This document shows, piece after piece, positions 7,045 to 12,404 of a DNA stretch of 21,658 nt. This stretch comes from Nanobdellota archaeon (GTDB taxonomy: Archaea; Nanobdellota; Nanobdellia; Pacearchaeales; GW2011-AR1): the NCBI GenBank assembly GCA_018897135.1, contig JAHILJ010000015.1, positions 1 through 21,658 of the forward strand, in the 5' to 3' direction. The translations under genes and the position numbers were made by a program. Position 1 is the stretch's first letter. The number at the start of each line of letters is the position of its first letter. Below the pieces are notes generated by a model. It was not told the origin of the DNA and made no database searches. It saw only the letters and a program-made list of their open reading frames with translations.

Positions 7045-7072
7045 CCCGGTATGGTCTTCGGGCAATGCCGGG
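7045..7072 (+). other. GC-rich UUCG-capped hairpin upstream of the NYN gene
   Basis: CCCGGTAT (7045-7052) pairs with ATGCCGGG (7065-7072) over eight base pairs, including one G-U. After a G-A mismatch, GTC pairs with GGC and closes a C(UUCG)G tetraloop at 7056-7061. A TATA-like TTTTAAATAG at 7006-7015 would start transcription near 7036, so the hairpin would lie in the 5' leader of the gene at 7085 or form a small RNA. It is strikingly GC-rich against AT-rich surroundings. Confidence 0.7.
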
Positions 7073-7084
7073 CTTACTTTTAAA

Positions 7085-7621
7085 ATGTTTAAGAGAAATG
7101 CAATTATTTTTGTTGATGGGAGCAATTTTTATCATAATTCTAAATCAATAATTAAAGAGTCAAAAAGAATTAATTTTAATTGTTTGGCTCAGTTTATTTG
7201 TGATAAATTTAATTTAAAATTAAAACAAGTAAGATATTATAATGCTATCCCAGACATTTCTGATAATAAAGAAATTTATTATAATCATCTTGGATTTTTA
7301 GATAAATTAAGAAAAGAAAATATAATTGTTAAAATAAGAAAATTAAAATACATAAAAAAGTTAAAAATAAAAATAGAAAAAGGAGTTGATGTTTTAATTG
7401 CATCTGATATGATAAGAAAATCTTTAGTTGAAAAAGAGTGTGATGTTTGTGTGCTAATTTCAGGAGATGCAGATTTTATTCCTTCTATACAAATTATTAA
7501 AAATGCTGGATATGAAGCCATAATTTGTTCTCCAAAAGATGGGTTTTCAAATGAATTAAGACAAGGAAATTTTAGATATTTAATTTTGAAAGAAGGAGAT
7601 TTAGATAAATGTTTAAATTAA
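7085..7621 (+). CDS. NYN/PIN-like (LabA/DUF88-type) ribonuclease
   Basis: The 178-residue protein is a single NYN domain, a PIN-like metal-dependent RNase fold. Visible motifs are NAIIFVDGSNFYHN (acidic D11 and N14 after strand 1), EKGVDVLIASDMIRK (D102 and the following helix) and VLISGDADFIPSIQII (D128 and D130), ending in the usual NELRQGNFRYLIL segment. All the acidic residues expected in the active site are present. NYN proteins cut RNA, often tRNA or structured RNA. The gene lies between tRNA-Val and tRNA-Gly and follows a stable hairpin in its likely leader, about 12 bases before the ATG. The gene is very AT-rich. No partner gene is adjacent. Confidence 0.88.
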   Translation: MFKRNAIIFVDGSNFYHNSKSIIKESKRINFNCLAQFICDKFNLKLKQVRYYNAIPDISDNKEIYYNHLGFLDKLRKENIIVKIRKLKYIKKLKIKIEKGVDVLIASDMIRKSLVEKECDVCVLISGDADFIPSIQIIKNAGYEAIICSPKDGFSNELRQGNFRYLILKEGDLDKCLN

Positions 7622-7705
7622 ATTAAAATAAAAATTTTACAAAGCTTTTTCTTATTCTTAAAAAATTAGGCAATTTTTTAAACTAATAATTCTAATTAAA
7701 TTCAA

Positions 7706-7776
7706 GCGTGAATAGTTTAGTGGTAGAATATCTCGTTGCCAACGAGGTGACCCGGGTTCGAGTCCCGGTTCGCGCA
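7706..7776 (+). tRNA. tRNA-Gly (anticodon GCC)
   Basis: A full 71-nt cloverleaf is present. The acceptor is GCGTGAA with TTCGCGC and the anticodon stem is TCTCG/CGAGG around TTGCCAA (anticodon GCC). The T-arm contains GGTTCGAGTCC and the discriminator is A. Its 3' end (GGTTCGCGCAT) is repeated downstream at 8020 and in part near 8296, so it looks like an integration target. Confidence 0.95.
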
Positions 7777-7778
7777 TA

Positions 7779-7800
7779 AAAGAAACCCTCTGGTTTCTTT
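7779..7800 (+). terminator. Hairpin-plus-T terminator after tRNA-Gly
   Basis: AAAGAAACC (7779-7787) and GGTTTCTTT (7792-7800) form a nine-base-pair stem with loop CTCT, followed by further Ts. It lies two bases after the tRNA and resembles an intrinsic terminator. Confidence 0.6.
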
Positions 7801-7905
7801 TTAACTTCCTCAAAACACGGAAAGGCGATTTTCAAACGCACTCAATAAAATCGCATGGAATGGAAACCCAAAATTCTTTTTAACTTCCTCAAAACACGGA
7901 AAGGC
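7795..7905 (+). repeat. Two tandem copies, about 79 bp apart, of a 32-bp exact repeat with diverged structured tails
   Basis: A 32-base sequence at 7795-7826 is repeated exactly at 7874-7905. After each copy comes a stem of similar shape: GCGATTTT with AAAATCGC in the first, and GCAATTTC with GAAATCGC in the second, with unrelated loops. The stem shape is kept while its bases drift, which is typical of a structured RNA or DNA site. No coding frame runs through it. Confidence 0.75.
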
Positions 7906-8348
7906 AATTTCAAAATGCCTCCTGTGAAATCGCGAGGGATGAGAATCCGAGGGTTCGACGAGTGACTTCGTGGTAGAAAGTATAATCCATAAGAACTTTC
8001 GTGCGAAGTTAGGAGCACTGGTTCGCGCATTTAATTATAGTGTGCTTCCTACCGACATATGCCCCTCCTATTTTACACTTAAAATTTGGTTCACTTTGTT
8101 CACAATTAATAAATTTTACCAAACTTCGTCAAGCCAAAATTTTAAGGAAAATAATTAAGATATCTTGGAATTTTACATGTTAGTAATTTTAGCGACGGAA
8201 AAATCTGCGGGACGCGATTTTGAAGTTATATTAATTTGAGCAATTTATTGCGAACTAATTTTTGGTTTCCTATCGACATATATATCGATTGGACATTCGC
8301 GCATTTAATTACAGAAATATAAAAAAAGAAAAAAGAAAAAATTAAACT
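7906..8348. other. Non-coding stretch with extra copies of the tRNA-Gly 3' end
   Basis: No credible gene was found here. GGTTCGCGCAT of the tRNA (7767-7777) recurs at 8020-8030. The extended word TTCGCGCATTTAATTA occurs exactly at 8022-8037 and 8296-8311. CCTACCGACATAT (8048) and CCTATCGACATAT (8269) form a second direct repeat pair. AAAATTTGG near 8081 and CCAAAATTTT near 8133 can pair. The arrangement resembles repeated integration and excision next to a tRNA. Confidence 0.55.
8193..8262 (+). repeat. 70-bp dispersed repeat, copy A
   Basis: This segment matches the reverse complement of 11881-11950 at roughly nine bases in ten. It contains a stem AAAATC-T-GCG / CGC-GATTTT with a GGA loop (identical in both copies). 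A second palindrome, GCAATTTATTGC, reads GCAACTTGTTGC in copy B, so both halves changed together. Confidence 0.85.
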
Positions 8349-8438
8349 TTACCAATCTCCGTCTTCGTCTGAATCTCCGTCTGAATCATCAGCTGATTCG
8401 TCTTCGTCTTCGTCTTCAGGCATTTTATTGTCCTCCAT
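8349..8438 (-). CDS. Very acidic small protein (29 residues, or 24 from the inner ATG)
   Basis: Read leftward from 8438, the frame encodes MEDNKMPEDEDEDESADDSD and nine more residues ending EDGDW. Apart from the start it is nearly all Asp, Glu and Ser. Two starts are possible. The ATG at 8438 has a TATA-like GATTTAAAA about 30 bases upstream (leaderless). The in-frame ATG at 8423 has GGAGG eight bases before it. A stop follows Trp. There is no hydrophobic segment. It is divergent from the 13-residue basic gene 125 bases away, and the opposite charges suggest they could bind each other or nucleic-acid-binding partners. Low complexity makes a chance frame possible, but the start signals argue for translation. 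Confidence 0.5.
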   Translation of the reverse strand: MEDNKMPEDEDEDESADDSDGDSDEDGDW

Positions 8439-8513
8439 TTAAATATTCTTAGGAACCTTTTGCTTTTTTAAATCTTCCCATGCAAAAAAAGTAACTAAAA
8501 AAAGACAACTCAT

Positions 8514-8556
8514 ATTTAAATACAAAAAAGAAATAAATTATAATCCAAAGGAGGTG
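8514..8556 (+). promoter_or_regulatory. TATA-like box and near-perfect Shine-Dalgarno for the 13-residue basic gene
   Basis: ATTTAAATA (8514-8522) would start transcription near 8545. AAAGGAGGTG (8547-8556) is a full match to the archaeal 16S 3' end and stands seven bases before the ATG. Most chromosomal genes here lack such a site, so this one should be translated strongly. Confidence 0.65.
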
Positions 8557-8563
8557 TAATTAA

Positions 8564-8605
8564 ATGGCTAAAAAGAAACCTGTAAAAGCTAAAAAGAAGA
8601 AATAA
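8564..8605 (+). CDS. 13-residue Lys-rich peptide MAKKKPVKAKKKK
   Basis: The short frame encodes MAKKKPVKAKKKK then TAA. It would not be believed by length alone, but it has the strongest ribosome-binding site in the chromosomal part, a TATA-like box at the right distance, and a T-rich stretch after it that could end the transcript. With ten basic residues in thirteen it should bind RNA, DNA or an acidic partner. It lies divergent from the acidic small protein at 8349-8438. Similar tiny AKKK-type proteins are annotated in other prokaryotes, but I cannot assign a role. Confidence 0.6.
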   Translation: MAKKKPVKAKKKK

Positions 8606-8640
8606 TTTTCTAAATAATAATTTTTTATTTTTATTTTGTC
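8606..8640 (+). terminator. T-rich stretch after the basic peptide gene
   Basis: The bases following the stop contain several T runs (TTTTTTATTTTTATTTTG). T tracts without strong hairpins are typical archaeal termination signals. Confidence 0.45.
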
Positions 8641-8670
8641 ATGTAAAGATAGTATGTTAATTACTAAAAA

Positions 8671-8678
8671 TTTATAAG
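8671..8678 (+). promoter_or_regulatory. TATA-like box for the CBS protein gene
   Basis: TTTATAAG is centred 25 bases before the ATG at 8700, so the transcript is probably leaderless. Confidence 0.6.
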
Positions 8679-8699
8679 TAAAGGTGTTTTCTAAAAAAC

Positions 8700-9260
8700 A
8701 TGGAAAGAGTACTTGTCGCAGACATTATGACTAAGGACCCAATCACTGCTAAGGCAGACCTTAATCTTTTAGATTGTGCAAAAAAAATGGTAAAAGGCAA
8801 GGTTGGAAGTTTGATTCTTGCTGATAAGAAAAAATTAATCGGGTTAATAACTCAAAGAGACATTCTTTGGGCGCTTGTGAAAAAATCAAAAGAAGATCTT
8901 AAAACAATAAAAGCAGTCGACATTTCTCCAAAAAAACTTGCAACAATAAAACCTTCTTCTACAATTAAGGAAGCACTTTCTAAAATGAAAAAATTAAAGT
9001 TCGAAAGATTGCCTGTTATTCAAAACAACGAACTTGTCGGAATGTTAACAATAAAGGACATCCTGAACTTTCACCCAGAACTTTACCCAGAACTTGACGA
9101 GTTTGCAAAAATAAGAGAAGAGTCAAGAAAACTCAAGGGCTTACAAAAACTTAAAGAAAAAAGTCCGTCAGAAGGAATCTGCGAAGAATGCGGTGCTCAA
9201 GATTTTCTATACAGAATAAACGGAATGCTTATTTGTGAATCCTGCAGAAATGCAATGTAA
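8700..9260 (+). CDS. CBS-domain pair with C-terminal zinc ribbon
   Basis: The 186-residue protein begins with a tandem CBS pair (Bateman module). CBS1 spans about residues 1-60 (VADIMTKDPITAKAD ... LIGLITQRDILWALV) and CBS2 about 70-125 (ATIKPSSTIKEALSKM ... LPVIQNNELVGMLTIKDIL). Such pairs bind adenosyl nucleotides and regulate an attached or partner protein. A linker helix follows, then a four-Cys ribbon (C161, C164, C179, C182: CEECGAQDF ... CESC) like those that bind nucleic acid or protein. The combination is frequent in archaea and points to a nucleotide-sensing regulator. Its TATA-like box suggests its own promoter; no partner is adjacent. Confidence 0.88.
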   Translation: MERVLVADIMTKDPITAKADLNLLDCAKKMVKGKVGSLILADKKKLIGLITQRDILWALVKKSKEDLKTIKAVDISPKKLATIKPSSTIKEALSKMKKLKFERLPVIQNNELVGMLTIKDILNFHPELYPELDEFAKIREESRKLKGLQKLKEKSPSEGICEECGAQDFLYRINGMLICESCRNAM

Positions 9261-9301
9261 AAACATTTAAATATAATCTTTCTAATTATATAATATAAAA
9301 T

Positions 9302-9802
9302 ATGGAAAAAGAAGAGATATTCTCAAGCAAAGTAAAGCATGATGGAATTTTCTTATTCAAAGATTTTTACAAGTTCTGTTATGATTGGCTCACAGATGAA
9401 ACAGGTCTTCTTGTTGCAGAGGGGAAATATGCTGAAAAACTTGCAGGCGATGCAAAAGAAATAAATATTGAATGGGAAGGAACAAAAAAAATTACAGATT
9501 ATTTTAAATATAGTGTAAAAGTAAAATTTAGAATTCTTAATATGAAAGAAGTTGAAATTATGCAAGGAAATGCAAAAATCAAAACAAACAAAGGAAGTGT
9601 TGAAATAAAAACTTCTGGAAATCTTTTGCGAGATTATGACGGTAAATTTGAAAAAACCGGCTTTCAAAAATTCTTAAGATCAATTTATGAAAAATGGGTA
9701 ATTGCTTCAAGAATCGAGCAAATGGAAGACAAATTAATAGGTAAATGCGACGAATTCTTAAACCAAGCAAAAGCATGGTTAGATTTAGAAGGCAGGAAAT
9801 AA
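9302..9802 (+). CDS. Hypothetical protein, 166 residues
   Basis: Unrecognised. The protein is soluble and alternates strands in the first two thirds (INIEWEGTKKITDYFKYSVKVKFRILNMKEVEIM, KGSVEIKTSGNLL) with two amphipathic helices at the end (FQKFLRSIYEKWVIASRIEQMEDKL ... FLNQAKAWLDLEG). The layout resembles a small alpha/beta ligand-binding or membrane-associated domain, but no family is certain. CATTTAAATATAATC about 35 bases upstream is a likely TATA region. It stands alone between the CBS gene and the 137-residue gene. Confidence 0.65.
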   Translation: MEKEEIFSSKVKHDGIFLFKDFYKFCYDWLTDETGLLVAEGKYAEKLAGDAKEINIEWEGTKKITDYFKYSVKVKFRILNMKEVEIMQGNAKIKTNKGSVEIKTSGNLLRDYDGKFEKTGFQKFLRSIYEKWVIASRIEQMEDKLIGKCDEFLNQAKAWLDLEGRK

Positions 9803-9876
9803 TTTAGTTTAATTTCAAAATTACAACAAGATAGAAATGTTTTTAAAGTTTAGATTTGTTGGATTTTTAGAACAAA

Positions 9877-10290
9877 ATGATACAAAATTCAAAATTAACT
9901 CAAATTTTAGAAAAAGATAAAAATGGAAAACCTATTTTTAATTTAATTCTGTTAGAAAAAACAGTTGTTTATGTGCCTACAAAAGAGTCTTATGATGAAT
10001 TAATGAGAGTTTGTGAACGTGGAGGTTTAAAATGGGCAGGGGGAAATTTACCAACAAAAAATACGAATAATTTCCGGAATTGTTTTGGAGAAGAAATTTG
10101 CATTAATCTTGATAAAACCTTTAGTAGAAAATCCACTGAAGGAAAAATTAAGGTTTGTGATAAAAGTTTTTACCAAAAAAAAGGATATAAAATAATTTCA
10201 CCACAAGAATTTTACAATGCACAAAATCCAAAAATAACCCCTGAAATTCTTAAGGAAGTAAATGAATATTTTGAGAGAATTAAAAACTAA
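9877..10290 (+). CDS. Hypothetical protein with a phage-type W-x-G motif
   Basis: Unrecognised, 137 residues. The middle, VPTKESYDELMRVCERGGLKWAGGNLPTKN, recalls a small domain often seen in phage and plasmid hypothetical proteins: a helix, then W-x-G-G-N-x-P, then two strands, then a final strand leading to an I-(S/T)-x-x-E-F helix (IISPQEFYNA here). The role of that domain is not known to me. TTTTTAAAG about 32 bases before the ATG could be the promoter. Its presence outside the tRNA-Tyr element may reflect an older insertion. Confidence 0.6.
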   Translation: MIQNSKLTQILEKDKNGKPIFNLILLEKTVVYVPTKESYDELMRVCERGGLKWAGGNLPTKNTNNFRNCFGEEICINLDKTFSRKSTEGKIKVCDKSFYQKKGYKIISPQEFYNAQNPKITPEILKEVNEYFERIKN

Positions 10291-10364
10291 TCCACCTTTA
10301 ATCTCAAAATAACTATATTCTACACTCCCACAAATCTTAAATATAACATTTCGGTGCTTTTCTT

Positions 10365-11753
10365 ATGAAAAAACAATTAATTTTTTTGGTTTTGCTGGTA
10401 ATGGTTTTACCAGGAATTTTTGCAATAAATATAGATGTTAAAAGAGCAAGCACAGGTCAGGTCATGATTGCAGAATTAAACAACCCGCTTTCTTTTAATT
10501 TAGAAATAACAAACTCTGGAGACACAAACGATTTCGAGTTTTACAATCTAGCGTCTTTCGACATGCAACCAATAGGGTTCACAAGAATAGAAAAAGACCA
10601 AACAAGAAACATAGAATTAATATTAACTTCTTTGAAAGATTTCACATATCGTGGTTTTTACACTTTTAGTTATTTTATAAGGGACTCAAATGATGACGAA
10701 GTTCAAGAGCAAGTAATATTTAAAATAACAGATTTGAAAAGTTCGTTCTTAATTGGCTCAGGAGAAATAGACCCCAACTCAAACACAATTGAAGTCTTTA
10801 TACAAAACAAAGAAAATTTTAATTTTAGTAAAATGTCTGCAAAGTTTTCATCTGTTTTCTTTGACATTGAAAAAGAATTTGAATTAAGCCCAAAAGAAAA
10901 AAAGACCTTTGAAGTTCAATTAAACAAAGAAGATTTTAACAAAATTCTTGCAGGTTTTTACACAATGAAAGCAGAAATTGAAGTACAAGAAAAAAAAGCC
11001 ACAATTGAAGGTATTATAAAATTTAATGAAGAAGAATTAATTGAAACAACAAAAGAAAATTCTGGGTTTTTCATAAACACAAAAACAATTACAAAAAAGA
11101 ATAACGGCAACGTCGCTGTTCAGCCAGAAATAGTTTTCAAGAAAAATATAATTTCAAGATTATTTACAACTTTTAGCCCTGAACCAGAACTTGTTGAAAG
11201 AGACGGAGCCAAAGTTTATTACACATGGAACCTCAATCTTCTTCCAGGAGAAACTTTAGAAATAAAAATTAAAACAAATTGGTTTTTCCCTTTCCTTGGA
11301 ATAATTTTAATTATAGCAATCGTGGTTTTAGTAAAAAAATATTCTGCTTCAGATTTAGTTTTAAGAAAAAAAGTTTCTTTTGTTAAAGCAAAAGGCGGAG
11401 AATTTGCATTAAAAGTTTCTTTATTTGTAAAAGCAAGAAAATATGTTGAAAGAGTAAATATAATTGACAGATTGCCTCCCTTAGTAAAAATTTACGAAAA
11501 GTTCGGCGGAGAACAACCAACTCGAATCAGCAAAGAAAACAAAAGAATCGAATGGAACTTTGAAAAACTTGAATCAGGTGAAATCCGAATGATCTCGTAC
11601 ATAATTTATTCTAAAATCGGAGTGCTCGGCAAGTTTGCATTGCCTTCTGCTTTATCTATTTACGAACGCGAAGGAAAAATAAAAGAAACTCGTTCAAACC
11701 AAGCTTTCTTTGTAGCAGAACAACGAAAAGGCCAAGTTGAAGAAGGGGATTAA
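10365..11753 (+). CDS. Exported, membrane-anchored beta-sandwich protein
   Basis: The 462-residue protein has a signal peptide (MKKQLIFLVLLVMVLPGIFA, cleavage probably after FA). A long extracytoplasmic region with two or three Ig-like/CARDB-type beta domains follows (NNPLSFNLEITNSGDTNDFEF is the typical first strand pair). A single membrane helix occupies about residues 307-324 (FFPFLGIILIIAIVVLV), after which KKYS marks the cytoplasmic side. The cytoplasmic tail of about 135 residues carries a second sandwich (VKARKYVERVNIIDRLPPL, SGEIRMISYIIYSKIG). This architecture is common in DPANN archaea, probably as cell-surface or secretion-related protein. CTTAAATAT about 27 bases upstream is the likely TATA box. 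Confidence 0.75.
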   Translation: MKKQLIFLVLLVMVLPGIFAINIDVKRASTGQVMIAELNNPLSFNLEITNSGDTNDFEFYNLASFDMQPIGFTRIEKDQTRNIELILTSLKDFTYRGFYTFSYFIRDSNDDEVQEQVIFKITDLKSSFLIGSGEIDPNSNTIEVFIQNKENFNFSKMSAKFSSVFFDIEKEFELSPKEKKTFEVQLNKEDFNKILAGFYTMKAEIEVQEKKATIEGIIKFNEEELIETTKENSGFFINTKTITKKNNGNVAVQPEIVFKKNIISRLFTTFSPEPELVERDGAKVYYTWNLNLLPGETLEIKIKTNWFFPFLGIILIIAIVVLVKKYSASDLVLRKKVSFVKAKGGEFALKVSLFVKARKYVERVNIIDRLPPLVKIYEKFGGEQPTRISKENKRIEWNFEKLESGEIRMISYIIYSKIGVLGKFALPSALSIYEREGKIKETRSNQAFFVAEQRKGQVEEGD

Positions 11754-11773
11754 TTTTTCTTTGTTTAAATATA

Positions 11774-12038
11774 ATTGTCGCTCGTAAACTCGCGTGATAA
11801 AACTATTAGAATAATTGATTTTAGGATATTAACAATTTTTAATATCAACGAACTTGTGAGTTGCAAATTCTAAAGAACTGAAAATTAGTCCGCAACAAGT
11901 TGCTCAAATTAATATAACTCCAAAATCGCGTCCCGCAGATTTTTTCGTAGATAAATAATTAGATAAGTTATTAATTAACTTTTAGTGGAGAGCCTTAACA
12001 AAGTCTGGCTCGTAGCATTAATTTTTACGAGCGACAAT
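11774..12038. mobile_element. 265-bp MITE-like or structured-RNA element with 15-bp terminal inverted repeats
   Basis: ATTGTCGCTCGTAAA (11774-11788) is exactly repeated in reverse at 12024-12038. A third copy of the GCTCGTA core lies at about 12008. Inside are a perfect eight-base-pair hairpin (GATATTAA/TTAATATC, 11825-11846) and copy B of the 70-bp repeat. No open frame of note is present. This is the 390-bp gap between the surface protein and tRNA-Tyr. TTTAAATATA just before the left end could be a TATA box and T runs follow the right end, so transcription as an RNA is an alternative. Confidence 0.65.
11881..11950 (-). repeat. 70-bp dispersed repeat, copy B (inverted to copy A)
   Basis: The reverse complement matches 8193-8262. 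The 22-base hairpin (AAAATC, bulged T, GCG, GGA loop, CGC, GATTTT) is identical in the two copies. The second palindrome is GCAACTTGTTGC here and GCAATTTATTGC in copy A. Confidence 0.85.
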
Positions 12039-12096
12039 ATTATTTTTAGAAATAATTCCTAATAACAAAACTTAAAAATCAGTTTATTCTTTCTTA

Positions 12097-12116
12097 TTCA
12101 TCCCTCTATGTCTCAG
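12097..12116 (+). repeat. Partial copy of the tRNA-Tyr 5' end
   Basis: Seventeen of twenty bases match 12140-12159, the leader end and first 15 bases of tRNA-Tyr, at an offset of 43. A TATA-like CTTAAAAATC near 12070 lies at promoter distance from this copy rather than from the real tRNA. It may be a footprint of recombination at the tRNA or a chance duplication. Confidence 0.6.
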
Positions 12117-12144
12117 ATGAGATATTGGGATATACAAAATTCAT

Positions 12145-12346
12145 CCCTCCATAGCTCAGTGGTTAGAGCGCCTGGCTGTAGATTTTAATCAACCTTGAGT
12201 CTAACTTAAGGGAAGGTTAAGCGAAGGAAACCGTAGGTGTTCTCGCATCTAAGGCGGAGATTCCATTAGGATTACTATGAAGCCCCAAAAGTCAGATTTC
12301 GGGAGCAGTTCCCGGGAGATCCCCAGTTCAACTCTGGGTGGGGGGA
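12145..12346 (+). tRNA. tRNA-Tyr (anticodon GUA) with a 129-nt bulge-helix-bulge intron
   Basis: Exons 12145-12181 and 12311-12346 give a 73-nt tRNA. The acceptor is CCCTCCA/TGGGGGG (C1:G72, the archaeal tRNA-Tyr identity pair), the anticodon stem is CCTGG/CCGGG, the anticodon GTA is at 12178-12180, the T-arm is CCCAG-TTCAACT-CTGGG and the discriminator is A. The intron (12182-12310) follows base 37. CTGT (12176-12179) pairs with GCAG (12305-12308), leaving three-base bulges AG|A and TT|C, exactly the form cut by the archaeal splicing endonuclease. The intron is long for an archaeal tRNA and contains a hairpin (12193-12211, loop CTA). The 3' end is the probable attachment site of the element that follows. 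Confidence 0.92.
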
Positions 12347-12368
12347 TAGAAGTTTAAGTTCCTATCCC
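12343..12368 (+). other. Inverted repeat overlapping the tRNA-Tyr 3' end
   Basis: GGGATAG (12343-12349) pairs with CTATCCC (12362-12368) across a 12-base loop. It begins in the tRNA acceptor and ends just before the integrase promoter. It may be part of the attachment site bound by the recombinase, or a hairpin ending the tRNA transcript. Confidence 0.5.
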
Positions 12369-12404
12369 GAAGGATTTATAAGGGGCTTTTGTCTCTTATA
12401 ACCT

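Noticed and set aside
7285..7521. Leftward 78-residue frame inside the NYN gene
   Set aside because: It is the antisense shadow of a gene with clear catalytic motifs.
7795..7950. CRISPR array
   Set aside because: There are only two copies, the spacing is about 47 bases with structured content, and no cas gene is present.
7842..8030. Leftward frame over the tandem repeats
   Set aside because: The repeats' structure explains the conservation better; the frame has no promoter or ribosome-binding site.
7955..8030. Degenerate second tRNA-Gly (GTGGTAGAA and GGTTCGCGCAT)
   Set aside because: Only the D-loop word and 3' end match; no anticodon stem or acceptor pairing could be formed.
7970..8158. 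62-residue frame through the tRNA-Gly 3' copies
   Set aside because: It has no start signal, crosses the repeats and shows no protein-like pattern.
12182..12310. Group I intron in tRNA-Tyr
   Set aside because: A GGAAACC stretch recalls P5, but no P7 pairing (GACT with AGTC in the right order) was found, whereas both ends form an exact bulge-helix-bulge.
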